Part shown: piece by piece, positions 7,605 to 16,716 of the stretch | How the letters are laid out: each line of letters opens with the position of its first letter | Position numbering within the stretch: the stretch's first letter is position 1 | Source: Pseudomonas sp. AFG_SD02_1510_Pfu_092 | GTDB lineage: Bacteria > Pseudomonadota > Gammaproteobacteria > Pseudomonadales > Pseudomonadaceae | Reading direction: 5' to 3' | Length of the DNA stretch: 64,000 bases | Assembly: GCF_003331055.1 (NCBI RefSeq) | Contig: NZ_PUQD01000006.1 | Coordinates: forward strand, 1 to 64,000 | Translations under genes and position numbers: made by a program | The notes under the pieces: generated by a model | Databases searched by the model: none | The model's input: the letters and a program-made list of their open reading frames with translations, nothing else | Told to the model about the DNA's origin: nothing

Positions 7605-9386
7605 ATGATGGTTGCACCCGTTCCGATCAATGAAAAAGAACGCCTGGCGAAAGTGGCCGAATGGTGCGTCATGCATCAGCAGCACAGCGGCGAACTGGCT
7701 GCGCTGGTGGACATGGCACGCAGCTTTTTCGCCGTGCCGGTCTGCCTGGTTTCGATCGTTGGCGAGTGCCAACAGTGGTTTTCCGCCAAGGCGGGGCTGG
7801 ACCTCCAGGCGACGCCGCGAGATGTGTCGTTTTGTGCGCACACCATTCTCCAGGCGCAGCCGCTGGAGGTGCTGGACGCCACCTGTGACCCGCGTTTTGC
7901 CGACAACCCGCTGGTCACCGGTGAGCCTGGCATCCGCTATTACTGCGGGGCGCCGCTGCTGGTCGAGAACCGCATCGCCATTGGTAGCTTCTGCATCATC
8001 GATACCGTGCCACGGCCGCCGCTGGACCAGGCGCAACGCACCATGCTGATGGCGTTCGGTGAAATGGCGATGCAGATCATCGCCGGCATGCGCCGGAACA
8101 ATTTTCACGATCAGGCGACCGGCCTGTTCAATCGGCTGAAGCTCGAGTGCGATGTCGCCGCCGGCCTGGAGCGTGGCCAGCCGCTGACCCTGCTGGCGGT
8201 GGACATCATGTCCGCCGAAGCGCTCAGCGGCATTATCCGCAGCCTGGGCTACAACTTCGCCCATGACCTGACCCTGCAGGCCAAGGCACGCATTGCCAGC
8301 CAGTTGGACAACGGCCTGTGTTTGTACAAGATCAGCCCGACCCGTTTCGCCGTATTGCTGGAAGATGCGGAAAATGTACTGCCTTTGTGCCAGCGCATCG
8401 TCGCCGCGCTGCAGGCGCCGGCGCAGTGCCACCAGATTCCGGTGCTGCTGGATGCGGGTATCGGCATTGCCCCTATCAGCCCGCAGGGCGAGGACCGCAA
8501 CAGCCTCGAGTGGATGCGCCGCGCGGTCGCGGCCGCCGACACCGCCCGGCGCACGGCTGGCCGGCATGCCTGGTATCAACCCGAAGTGGACGCTGCCCAA
8601 CGCCGCGCCTTCATGCTACTGGCCTCCCTGTCCCGGGCGCTGCACAGTGACGACGAACTGAGCCTGCACCTGCAACCACGCATCGAGCTGCCTTCGGGGC
8701 GTTGCCGCTCGGCGGAGGCGTTGCTGCGCTGGCAGCACCCGGTGCTGGGCGAGGTGTCGCCGGCGGAGTTCATCCCGCTGGCAGAAAAGACAGCGCTCAT
8801 GGCCAACCTCAGCCTGTGGGTGATGCGCGCGGTGCTGCGCATTCTCGGTTGCACCCGGGGGCTGGATTTCAGCGTCAGCTTCAACGTCACCGCGCGCGAT
8901 CTGGAAAGCGCGGGTTTCATGGACGCGCTGCTGCACGCCTTGCAGGAACAGGCCGTCGAGCCGCAGCGCGTGCAGCTCGAACTCACCGAAAGCGTGCTGA
9001 TCGAGCAACCCGAAGAAGTGCAGCAGCAGCTGCTGCGCGCGCGACAGGCCGGCATCGTCATCGCCATCGACGATTTCGGCACCGGCTACAGCAACTGGGC
9101 TTACCTCACGCAAATCCCGGCCAGCATCGTCAAGCTCGACAAGTCGCTGGTCCATCGGGCTTCGTCCGGCGGGCGCGAAGCGCTGCTGGTGCAGTCGCTG
9201 GCAGGCCTTGCCAACGAGCTGGGTTACCGGGTGGCTGCCGAGGGTATCGAAACTGCCGAACAGCTGGTGCGCGTCTGCGCCTGGGGCTGCGTCGAAGCGC
9301 AGGGCTATTTCATCGCCAGGCCCATGCCGGCAGCCGCTTTCCGAGCGTGGTTCGACGACACCCAGCTGGCCGGTTCGGTTGCCTGA
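7605..9386 (+). CDS. GAF - degenerate GGDEF - EAL c-di-GMP protein
   Basis: This 593-residue soluble protein has a GAF domain (about 20-150, with 'SFCAHTIL' and 'NPLVTGEPGIRYYCGAPL'), a degenerate GGDEF domain (about 170-320, with 'SPTRF' where the GGDEF signature belongs) and an EAL domain (about 345-590). EAL motifs are intact: 'AEALLRW', 'ELTESVLIE', 'IAIDDFGTGYSN', 'VKLDKSLV' and 'AEGIETAEQ'. It should therefore hydrolyse c-di-GMP and not make it, with GAF as the sensory input. The TGTACA palindrome upstream suggests regulated, perhaps light-dependent, expression. It is followed 38 bp later by a BdlA-like sensor, so the two may form one transcription unit. Confidence 0.93.
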   Translation: MMVAPVPINEKERLAKVAEWCVMHQQHSGELAALVDMARSFFAVPVCLVSIVGECQQWFSAKAGLDLQATPRDVSFCAHTILQAQPLEVLDATCDPRFADNPLVTGEPGIRYYCGAPLLVENRIAIGSFCIIDTVPRPPLDQAQRTMLMAFGEMAMQIIAGMRRNNFHDQATGLFNRLKLECDVAAGLERGQPLTLLAVDIMSAEALSGIIRSLGYNFAHDLTLQAKARIASQLDNGLCLYKISPTRFAVLLEDAENVLPLCQRIVAALQAPAQCHQIPVLLDAGIGIAPISPQGEDRNSLEWMRRAVAAADTARRTAGRHAWYQPEVDAAQRRAFMLLASLSRALHSDDELSLHLQPRIELPSGRCRSAEALLRWQHPVLGEVSPAEFIPLAEKTALMANLSLWVMRAVLRILGCTRGLDFSVSFNVTARDLESAGFMDALLHALQEQAVEPQRVQLELTESVLIEQPEEVQQQLLRARQAGIVIAIDDFGTGYSNWAYLTQIPASIVKLDKSLVHRASSGGREALLVQSLAGLANELGYRVAAEGIETAEQLVRVCAWGCVEAQGYFIARPMPAAAFRAWFDDTQLAGSVA

Positions 9387-9424
9387 TTTTTCCAACATGA
9401 TGCATTACACCGCAGGTCTTGCCG

Positions 9425-10537
9425 ATGTTTAACCGTCACCTCAAAGCTACGCTGGCAGCGCACCAGGCCGAAATCACTCAGCTTCGTCAGCGGCTGGCCG
9501 AAGTCGAACACGGCGCGATGCTGCGCCTGGACGGGCAGGGCCGTGCCGTCGAATGCACCGACGCCTTCGCCAAGGCGCTTGGGGTTGCCCCTGGCGATGT
9601 CGTCGGCAAGCCGCTGACGGACTGGCTGGCGGCGCCGGGCCAGGAAAGCCAGGCACTGCTCGATGCGTTGCTACGTTCCACTGCGATGATCCAGTTCGGC
9701 CTGGATGGCACCGTGCAAGCAGCCAATCCGGCGTTTCTCGCCGCCATGGGTTACCGGCTCGAGCAGGTGGCCGGCAAGCATCACCGCATCTTCTGTGACC
9801 CCAGCGAGGCAGCCAGTGCCGAATACGCGGCCTTCTGGCGCACCCTGAACGCGGGCCGCTACGTCACCGGCAGGTTCCGGCGCATCGACAGCCAAGGCCG
9901 CGAGGTCTGGCTGGAGGCCAGCTACAACCCGGTGCACGACGCCCAGGGCAAGCTGGTGAAGGTGGTCAAATTCGCCACGGTAGTCACCGCCCAGGTTCAG
10001 CGTGAAGAAGCGATAAGGCAGGCGGCCTGCATGGCGCTGGACGTTTCGCGGCGCACGGATGCCAGCGCCAGCGACGGTGTCACGGTGATGCAGGGGTTGC
10101 AGCAGGCCATGCACAACGTGGCGCACCAGTTGCACTCGGCCGGGGACACCATTGGCGCCCTGGGCCAGCAGTCGGCGGTGATCAGCACGATTGTGCAGAC
10201 CATCGGTGCAATTGCGGCGCAGACCAATCTGCTGGCATTGAACGCTGCAATCGAAGCGGCTCGCGCTGGCGAGCAAGGGCGCGGCTTTGCCGTGGTGGCC
10301 GATGAAGTGCGCAAGCTGGCGGCGCGCACCAGCACGGCCACCGCCGAGATCGATGCGGTTGTCGCGCACAACCAGCTGCTTGCCAACCAGGCTGTCAGCG
10401 AGGTGGAGCGCAGCCGCCTGGAAGCTGCCGATGCCTTGCATTTCGCCACGCAGGCCAGTGACGCGATTGGCGGTATCCAGGCCGGAGCCAGGCAGGTCGT
10501 GGCTGCCGTCGGGCGGGTGAGCGAGGATTTGCGCTAG
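9425..10537 (+). CDS. BdlA-like PAS-PAS-MCP signalling protein
   Basis: This 370-residue cytoplasmic protein has no transmembrane segment. It has two PAS-like regions (about 20-75 and 85-200) and a short methyl-accepting chemotaxis signalling hairpin containing '[20 protein letters not shown]' and '[17 protein letters not shown]'. The outer methylation helices of a full receptor are missing. The arrangement and length resemble BdlA of P. aeruginosa (two PAS plus MCP, about 417 aa), which promotes biofilm dispersal when c-di-GMP falls. The ATG at 9425 is preferred over an upstream TTG because an AGG lies 8 nt before it. Pairing with the EAL protein just upstream suits a role in dispersal, which is inference. 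Confidence 0.8.
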   Translation: MFNRHLKATLAAHQAEITQLRQRLAEVEHGAMLRLDGQGRAVECTDAFAKALGVAPGDVVGKPLTDWLAAPGQESQALLDALLRSTAMIQFGLDGTVQAANPAFLAAMGYRLEQVAGKHHRIFCDPSEAASAEYAAFWRTLNAGRYVTGRFRRIDSQGREVWLEASYNPVHDAQGKLVKVVKFATVVTAQVQREEAIRQAACMALDVSRRTDASASDGVTVMQGLQQAMHNVAHQLHSAGDTIGALGQQSAVISTIVQTIGAIAAQTNLLALNAAIEAARAGEQGRGFAVVADEVRKLAARTSTATAEIDAVVAHNQLLANQAVSEVERSRLEAADALHFATQASDAIGGIQAGARQVVAAVGRVSEDLR

Positions 10538-10624
10538 GGCGAAACGCATGCTGGCCGGCAGTTGACCTTCGAGCATACTCGACGCTTTAGCCTGCTGCCT
10601 TCGATGATCGGGAGGGCAGTGAAC

Positions 10625-11050
10625 ATGTGGAGTACAGCGCAGTATCGCAACCTGGTGCGGGCCAGCGGGCTTTATGACCTGGTTGTCACCCTCGGCTTTG
10701 CCGCACCCTGGAGCTTTGCCTTGCTGCATGAAGGGTTGAGCGGGCTGCATGGCGGGCTGGGCCTGGCCGGGGAGATTCCGCCGTTCGCGCCGGTGCACAT
10801 GCTGATGGCCAACCTGATGGGGTCGATCGTGTGTGTCTGGGCGTGGTTGCGCATTCGCCATCCAGAGCAGCGTTTTGGCCGCTACGATGGGGCGGGGCGG
10901 GTGCTGTTTTCGGCGTGGATGCTGTATGCGTTGCTCAAGGGGGCGTCTGGTTTGCTCTGGGGCATGCTGTTGCTGGAGGTGCTGTGGGCCATGGCGCAAC
11001 TGGCACCGGTTTTACGCGGCCGTGCTGCAAAAACTGCGGATGTTGTCTGA
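10625..11050 (+). CDS. Small membrane protein of unknown function
   Basis: This 141-residue protein has about four hydrophobic segments (around 20-38, 55-80, 95-112 and 115-130) and no recognised catalytic motif. The ATG at 10625 follows a GGGAGGG ribosome site; the frame extends further upstream without one. It stands alone after the BdlA-like gene (87 bp gap), and its end faces the npp operon across a REP pair. I do not recognise the family. Confidence 0.75.
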   Translation: MWSTAQYRNLVRASGLYDLVVTLGFAAPWSFALLHEGLSGLHGGLGLAGEIPPFAPVHMLMANLMGSIVCVWAWLRIRHPEQRFGRYDGAGRVLFSAWMLYALLKGASGLLWGMLLLEVLWAMAQLAPVLRGRAAKTADVV

Positions 11051-11060
11051 ACTGCCGGGG

Positions 11061-11150
11061 CCTTGTGGGAGCGGCTTCAGCCGCGAACACCGGCGTAGCC
11101 GGTGCCATGCACCGCGTTGGCTTCTTCGCGGCTGAAGCCGCTCCCACAGG
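11061..11150. repeat. Inverted pair of REP palindromes
   Basis: A 23-nt sequence at 11065-11087 is repeated exactly in inverted orientation at 11125-11147, 37 nt apart. Each arm is itself a GCGGCTT...AGCCGC palindrome next to GTGGGAG, the P. putida-type REP core. The pair sits between two converging genes. Confidence 0.9.
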
Positions 11151-11163
11151 GTCGGTACAAACC

Positions 11164-12783
11164 TCAGACTTTGGTGGTAACCGCATCCACCTGCAGAAAC
11201 GCCGCCTCCAGCAGCTGCCGGGTATACGGATGCTGCGGCGCATGGAAGATCATCTGTGCATCCCCCTGTTCCACCACCTGGCCATGCTTGATCACCATCA
11301 ACTGATGGCTCAGCGCTTTGACCACCGCCAGGTCATGGCTGATGAACAGATACGTCAGGTTGTACTTCTGCTGCAGGTTGCGCAGCAACTCCACCACCTG
11401 GCGCTGCACGGTACGGTCCAGCGCCGAGGTCGGCTCATCCAGCAGGATCAGTGCCGGCTTCAGTACCAGCGCCCGGGCAATCGCGATGCGCTGGCGCTGG
11501 CCACCGGAAAACTCGTGCGGGTAGCGATGCCGGGTGCGCGGGTCCAGCCCGACTTCCTCCAGCGCGGCAATGATCGCCGCTTGCTGTTCCTGTGCGCTGC
11601 CGATGCCGTGAATGCGCAACCCTTCGCCGACGATGTCCGCCACGCACATGCGCGGGCTCAGGCTGCCGAACGGGTCCTGGAATACCACCTGCATTTCCCG
11701 ACGCAGCGGGCGCACGGCCTTCTGGTTCAAACCTTCCAGGTTCTGCCCATGGAAGCGGATGCCGCCCTGGCTGGCGATCAGCCGCAGAATCGCCAGCCCC
11801 AGCGTCGACTTGCCCGACCCGGACTCGCCGACAATCCCCAGCGTCTGCCCCTGCGGCAAGCTGAAGTTGACCCCGTCCACCGCCTTCACATGGTCGACCG
11901 TGCGCCGCAGCAGGCCTTTCTTGATCGGGAACCACACCTTGAGGTCATCCACCTCCAGCAACGGTGCGCCCACCGGGTTGTGCGCCGGCAACCCGCTAGG
12001 CTCGGCATTGATCAGCATCTGTGTGTAGTGGTGCTGCGGCGCGCTGAACAGCCTGGCGCATTCGGCCTGTTCGACAATCTGCCCGCGTTGCATCACACAC
12101 ACGCGGTGGGCGATTCGGCGCACCAGGTTGAGGTCGTGGCTGATCAGCAGCAGGGCCATGCCCAGGCGCGCCTGCAGTTCCTTGAGCAGGTCGAGAATCT
12201 TCAGCTGCACGGTCACATCCAGCGCCGTGGTCGGTTCATCGGCAATCAGCAGCTCCGGCTCGTTGGCCAAGGCCATGGCGATCATCACCCGCTGGCGCTG
12301 GCCGCCGGACAACTCGTGGGGCAGGGCCTTCAGGCGCTTGCGCGGCTCGGGAATGCCGACCATTTCCAGCAGCTCCAGCGTGCGCGCGGTCGCTGCCTTG
12401 CCGGTCAGGCCCTTGTGCAGCAGAAGGATTTCGTTGATCTGCTTTTCAATGCAATGCAACGGGTTCAGCGAGGTCATCGGCTCCTGGAAGATCATCGCGA
12501 TGCGGTTACCGCGAATGCGCTGCAGGGTCTTCTCGTTCTGCTGCAGCAGGTCTTTACCTTGGTAGCCGATGCTGCCGCTGGGGTGGCGGGCCAACGGGTA
12601 GGGCAGCAGGCGCAGGATCGAGTGCGCGGTGACCGATTTGCCCGAGCCACTCTCGCCGACCAGGGCCAGTGTTTCGCCCTTGCGGATATCGAAGCTGATG
12701 CCGTCCACCACGCGGTTGACCTGGTCGCCGGTGACGAACTCCACCGCCAGGTCGCGTACTTCGATCAGGTTCTGTTCACTCAT
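11164..12783 (-). CDS. nppD: Peptide ABC importer ATPase, YejF/NppD type (two ABC domains)
   Basis: This 539-residue protein is two fused ABC ATPase domains. The first (about 1-265) has Walker A 'GESGSGKS', signature 'LSGGQRQRV' and Walker B 'LLIADEPT'. The second (about 275-535) has 'GESGSGKS', 'FSGGQRQRI' and 'LILLDEPT'. Each ends in the oligopeptide-family extension. It powers the importer encoded just upstream. The ATG at 12783 is preferred because of a GAGGAAG ribosome site; the longer frame would run into the upstream permease gene. The upstream stop is 1 nt away, so translation is likely coupled. YejF of E. coli and NppD of P. aeruginosa are the close functional models. Confidence 0.95.
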   Translation of the reverse strand: MSEQNLIEVRDLAVEFVTGDQVNRVVDGISFDIRKGETLALVGESGSGKSVTAHSILRLLPYPLARHPSGSIGYQGKDLLQQNEKTLQRIRGNRIAMIFQEPMTSLNPLHCIEKQINEILLLHKGLTGKAATARTLELLEMVGIPEPRKRLKALPHELSGGQRQRVMIAMALANEPELLIADEPTTALDVTVQLKILDLLKELQARLGMALLLISHDLNLVRRIAHRVCVMQRGQIVEQAECARLFSAPQHHYTQMLINAEPSGLPAHNPVGAPLLEVDDLKVWFPIKKGLLRRTVDHVKAVDGVNFSLPQGQTLGIVGESGSGKSTLGLAILRLIASQGGIRFHGQNLEGLNQKAVRPLRREMQVVFQDPFGSLSPRMCVADIVGEGLRIHGIGSAQEQQAAIIAALEEVGLDPRTRHRYPHEFSGGQRQRIAIARALVLKPALILLDEPTSALDRTVQRQVVELLRNLQQKYNLTYLFISHDLAVVKALSHQLMVIKHGQVVEQGDAQMIFHAPQHPYTRQLLEAAFLQVDAVTTKV

Positions 12784-12784
12784 G

Positions 12785-13804
12785 TCACTTCCTCGGGTCG
12801 AAGGCATCGCGGGCGGATTCACCGATGAACACCAGCAGGCTCAGCATCAGCGCCAGCACGGCGAAGGCGCTGATGCCCAGCCAGGGCGCCTGCAGGTTCG
12901 ACTTGCCCTGGGCCACCAGCTCGCCCAGCGAGGGTGCACCCGGCGGCAGGCCGAAGCCGAGGAAATCCAGTGCGGTCAGGGTGCCGATGGCGCCGGTAAG
13001 AATGAACGGCATGAAGGTCATGGTCGAGATCATGGCGTTGGGCAGGATGTGCCGGTACATGATCGCGCCGTTGCGCATGCCCAGGGCGCGGGCGGCACGC
13101 ACGTACTCCAGGTTGCGCCCGCGCAGGAATTCGGCGCGCACCACATCCACCAGGCTCATCCACGAGAACAGCAGCATGATGCCCAGCAGCCACCAGAAGT
13201 TGGGCTGCACGAAACTGGCGAGAATGATCAGCAGGTACAGCACCGGCAGGCCGGACCAGATTTCCAGAAAGCGCTGCCCGGCCAGGTCGACCCAGCCGCC
13301 ATAATAGCCCTGCAAGGCGCCGGCGAGCACGCCGACGACGGAACTGAGCAGGGTCAATGTGAGGGCGAACAGCACCGAGATGCGGAAGCCGTAGATCACC
13401 CGCGCCAACACATCGCGGCCCTGGTCGTCGGTGCCCAGCCAGTTGTCCGCCGAGGGTGGCGCCGGGGCGGGCACGCGCAGGTCGTAGTTGATGCTCTGGT
13501 AGCTGAACGGGATCGGCGCCCACAGCACGAAGCTGTGTTTTTTCTCCAGCAGTTCGCGGATGTACGGGCTCTTGTAATTGGCTTCCAGCGGGAACTCGCC
13601 ACCGAAGGTGGTTTCCGCATAGCGTTTGAACGCCGGGAAGTACCACTGGCCGTCGTAACGCACGGCAATCGGCTTGTCGTTGGCGATCAGCTCGGCGCCC
13701 AGGCTCAGGCCGAACAGGATCAGGAACAGCCACAGCGACCACCAGCCACGGCGGTTGGCCTTGAAGCGCTCGAAGCGTCGGCGGTTGAGGGGGGAGAGGG
13801 CCAT
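12785..13804 (-). CDS. nppC: Peptide ABC importer permease, YejE/NppC type
   Basis: This 339-residue inner-membrane permease begins with a cytoplasmic tail and one membrane helix (about 22-42), then a long periplasmic loop. The C-terminal half (about 140-335) carries about five helices and the binding-protein-dependent transport signature 'EYVRAARALGMRNGAIMYRH', where the ATPase docks. That is the OppC/DppC-type partner of a YejB-type permease. The next gene upstream ends 1 nt before its start, so the genes form a tight operon. Confidence 0.95.
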   Translation of the reverse strand: MALSPLNRRRFERFKANRRGWWSLWLFLILFGLSLGAELIANDKPIAVRYDGQWYFPAFKRYAETTFGGEFPLEANYKSPYIRELLEKKHSFVLWAPIPFSYQSINYDLRVPAPAPPSADNWLGTDDQGRDVLARVIYGFRISVLFALTLTLLSSVVGVLAGALQGYYGGWVDLAGQRFLEIWSGLPVLYLLIILASFVQPNFWWLLGIMLLFSWMSLVDVVRAEFLRGRNLEYVRAARALGMRNGAIMYRHILPNAMISTMTFMPFILTGAIGTLTALDFLGFGLPPGAPSLGELVAQGKSNLQAPWLGISAFAVLALMLSLLVFIGESARDAFDPRK

Positions 13805-13805
13805 G

Positions 13806-14879
13806 TCAGTGCTCCCGGCTGGCGAAGTCGATACGTGGATCGACCAGGGTGTAGGTCAGGTCGCCGATCAGTTTCACCACCAGCCCCAGCAGGGTGAAGA
13901 TGAACAGGGTGCCGAAGACCACCGGGTAGTCGCGGTTGATGGCCGCCTCGAAACTCATCAGACCGAGGCCGTCGAGGCTGAAGATCACCTCGATCAGCAA
14001 CGAGCCGGTGAAGAAGATGCCGATGAATGCCGACGGGAAACCGGCGATCACCAGCAGCATGGCGTTGCGGAACACGTGGCCGTACAGCACCCGTGGCCGG
14101 CTCAGTCCCTTGGCCTTGGCGGTGACCACGTATTGCTTGTTGATCTCGTCGAGGAAGCTGTTCTTGGTCAGCAGGGTCATGGTGGCGAAGTTGCCGATGA
14201 CCAGGGCGGTGATCGGCAGCACCAGGTGCCAGAAGTAGTCCAGCACCTTGCCGGTGGTGCTCAGCTCGTCGAAGTTGTTGGAGGTGAGGCCGCGCAGCGG
14301 GAACCAGTCGAAGTAGCTGCCGCCGGCGAACAGCACGATCAGCAGGATGGCGAACAGGAACGCCGGAATGGCATAGCCGACGATGATCGCCGAACTGGTC
14401 CAGACGTCGAAATGGCTGCCGTGGCGCACCGCCTTGGCGATGCCCAGCGGGATCGACACCAGGTACATGATCAGCGTGCTCCACAGCCCCAGCGAGATCG
14501 ACACCGGCATCTTCTCGACGATCAGGTCGATGACCTTGGCATCGCGGAAGAAGCTGTCGCCGAAGTCCAGCCGGGCGTAGTTCTTGATCATGATCCACAG
14601 GCGCTCGGGCGGCGACTTGTCGAAGCCATACATGCGCTCGATTTCGGCGATCAGCGCCGGGTCCAGGCCCTGGGCGCCACGGTAGTTGGAGCCGGCTACC
14701 GACACTTCGGCACCGCCACCGGCAATGCGGCTGGTGGCGCCTTCGAAACCTTCGAGCTTGGCGATCATCTGCTCGACCGGGCCGCCGGGGGCGGCCTGGA
14801 CGATGATGAAGTTGATGATCAGGATGCCGAACAGGGTCGGAATGATCAGCAGCAGGCGGCGCAGAATGTAGGCCAGCAT
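13806..14879 (-). CDS. nppB: Peptide ABC importer permease, YejB/NppB type
   Basis: This 357-residue permease has the classic OppB/DppB start '[20 protein letters not shown]' (first helix), a periplasmic loop, then a transmembrane bundle (about 135-345) with the ATPase-coupling stretch '[19 protein letters not shown]'. It is about the usual YejB length. It pairs with the NppC permease to form the channel. Its start lies 1 nt after the stop of the upstream binding-protein gene. Confidence 0.95.
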   Translation of the reverse strand: MLAYILRRLLLIIPTLFGILIINFIIVQAAPGGPVEQMIAKLEGFEGATSRIAGGGAEVSVAGSNYRGAQGLDPALIAEIERMYGFDKSPPERLWIMIKNYARLDFGDSFFRDAKVIDLIVEKMPVSISLGLWSTLIMYLVSIPLGIAKAVRHGSHFDVWTSSAIIVGYAIPAFLFAILLIVLFAGGSYFDWFPLRGLTSNNFDELSTTGKVLDYFWHLVLPITALVIGNFATMTLLTKNSFLDEINKQYVVTAKAKGLSRPRVLYGHVFRNAMLLVIAGFPSAFIGIFFTGSLLIEVIFSLDGLGLMSFEAAINRDYPVVFGTLFIFTLLGLVVKLIGDLTYTLVDPRIDFASREH

Positions 14880-14880
14880 G

Positions 14881-16716
14881 TTATTCGGCCTCGTCCGCAG
14901 GGGTTGCGCTGACGGCCGGGGTCACACCGGGCTTGATCCACCAGGTGTCGATACCGATGTCGTATTTGGGCGATACCTGCGGGTGGCCGATGTGGTTCCA
15001 GTAGGCCACGCGCCAGGTCTTGATGTGCCAGTTGGGGATCACGTAGTAGCCCCACAGCAGTACGCGGTCCAGGGCCCGGCAGTGATCGATCAGGCTCTGC
15101 CGCGAGTCGGCGTTGATCAGTTGATCGACCAGCTGGTCGATGGCCGGGTCGCGCAGGCCGATGAAGTTGCGGCTGCCGGGGTTGTCGGCGGCGGCGCTGG
15201 ACCAGAACTCGCGTTGCTCGTTGCCCGGCGAGTTGGACTGCGGGTAGCCGCCGACGATCATGTCGTAGTCGCGCGAGCGCAGGCGGGTGATGTACTGGGA
15301 AACGTCGACCCGGCGAATGTTGAGGTCGATGCCGAGGTCGGCGAGGTTGCGCTTGAACGGCAGCAGGATGCGTTCGAATTCGGTCTGTGCCAGCAGGAAC
15401 TCGATGCTCACCGGCTTGCCCTGGGCATCGACCATCTTGTCGTCGACGATTTTCCAGCCGGCTTCCTGCAGCAGCTTGTAGGCCTGGCGCTGTTGCTCGC
15501 GGATCATGCCGCTGCCGTCGCTGACCGGGTTGTGGAAGGCTTCGCTGAATACCTGCTCGGGGACTTTGCCACGCAGCGGTTCGAGAATCTTCAGCTCGCC
15601 GGGGCCGGGCAGGCCGCGGGCGGCCATTTCCGAGTTCTCGAAATAGCTGCCGGTGCGGGTGTAGGCGCCGTTGAACAGCTGCTTGTTGGTCCACTCGTAG
15701 TCCAGCAGCAGGCTCAGCGCCTTGCGCACGCGAATGTCCAGGAACAGCGGGCGGCGGATGTTGAAGATGAAGCCCTGCATGCCGGTAGGGTTGCCGTTGG
15801 GCAGCTCTTCCTTGATCAGCCGGCCTTCGCGCACGGCGGGCACGTTGTAGGCGGTCGCCCAGTTCTTCGCGCTGACTTCCAACGCATAGTCGAACGCCCC
15901 GGCCTTCAGCGCCTCGAGGGCGACGGTGGTGTCGCGGTAGGAGTCGAACGTCATGACGTCGAAATTGTAGAAGCCGCGGTTGATCGGCAGGTCCTTGGCC
16001 CAGTAGTCCTTGACCCGCTCGTAGCGCACCGAGCGCCCGGCTTTTACCTCGGCAACCCGGTATGGGCCGCTACCCAGCGGTATTTCCAGGTTGCCGCGGT
16101 TGAACTCGCGGTTTTCGTACCAGTGCTTGGGCAGTACCGGCAGTTGGCCGAGAATCAGTGGCAGCTCGCGGTTGTTCTTGTGCTTGAAGGTGAACAGCAC
16201 CTTCAGCGGGCCTTCGGCGACCACTTCGGCGACGTCGGCGTAGTACTGGCGGTACAGCGGCGCACCGTCCTTGATCAGGGCGTTGAAGGTGAACACCACG
16301 TCCTCGGCGCGCATCGGCTGGCCGTCGTGGAAGCGTGCCTCGGGGCGCAGGTAGAAGCGCACCCAGCTGTTGTCCGGGGCCTTTTCGATCTGGCCGGCGA
16401 CCAGGCCATACTCGGTGAACGGTTCGTCCTGGCTCTGGCGCATCAGGGTGTCGTAGATGATGCTGATGTTCTCGGCCGACACGCCCTTGTTGATGAACGG
16501 GTTGAGGCTGTCGAAGCCGCCGAAGCTGGACTGGCGGAAGGTGCCGCCCTTGGGCGCGTCGGGGTTGACGTAGGCGAAGTGCTTGAAGTCGGCAGGGTAC
16601 TTGGGCGGCTCGTCGTAGAGGGTCAGCGCGTGTTGCGGTGCGGCCAGGGCGGGAAGGCTCAGGCAGGCGAGCAACAGGCTGCCGGCCAGCCGGCGCAGGC
16701 GATGCGTTGGCGTCAT
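14881..16716 (-). CDS. nppA2: Periplasmic peptide-binding protein, YejA type (second of two)
   Basis: This 611-residue family 5 solute-binding protein has a signal peptide (about 1-25, ending 'LPALAAP') and the typical start of the mature protein, '[11 protein letters not shown]'. Further family landmarks are '[12 protein letters not shown]', 'LGSGPYRV' and the C-terminal '[16 protein letters not shown]'. The ATG at 16716 has a GGAG 8 nt upstream and overlaps the stop of the first binding-protein gene as ATGA. Homologues deliver oligopeptides and microcin C-like or peptidyl-nucleoside antibiotics to YejBEF/Npp. It has clear similarity to its neighbour, so the pair arose by duplication. Confidence 0.94.
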   Translation of the reverse strand: MTPTHRLRRLAGSLLLACLSLPALAAPQHALTLYDEPPKYPADFKHFAYVNPDAPKGGTFRQSSFGGFDSLNPFINKGVSAENISIIYDTLMRQSQDEPFTEYGLVAGQIEKAPDNSWVRFYLRPEARFHDGQPMRAEDVVFTFNALIKDGAPLYRQYYADVAEVVAEGPLKVLFTFKHKNNRELPLILGQLPVLPKHWYENREFNRGNLEIPLGSGPYRVAEVKAGRSVRYERVKDYWAKDLPINRGFYNFDVMTFDSYRDTTVALEALKAGAFDYALEVSAKNWATAYNVPAVREGRLIKEELPNGNPTGMQGFIFNIRRPLFLDIRVRKALSLLLDYEWTNKQLFNGAYTRTGSYFENSEMAARGLPGPGELKILEPLRGKVPEQVFSEAFHNPVSDGSGMIREQQRQAYKLLQEAGWKIVDDKMVDAQGKPVSIEFLLAQTEFERILLPFKRNLADLGIDLNIRRVDVSQYITRLRSRDYDMIVGGYPQSNSPGNEQREFWSSAAADNPGSRNFIGLRDPAIDQLVDQLINADSRQSLIDHCRALDRVLLWGYYVIPNWHIKTWRVAYWNHIGHPQVSPKYDIGIDTWWIKPGVTPAVSATPADEAE

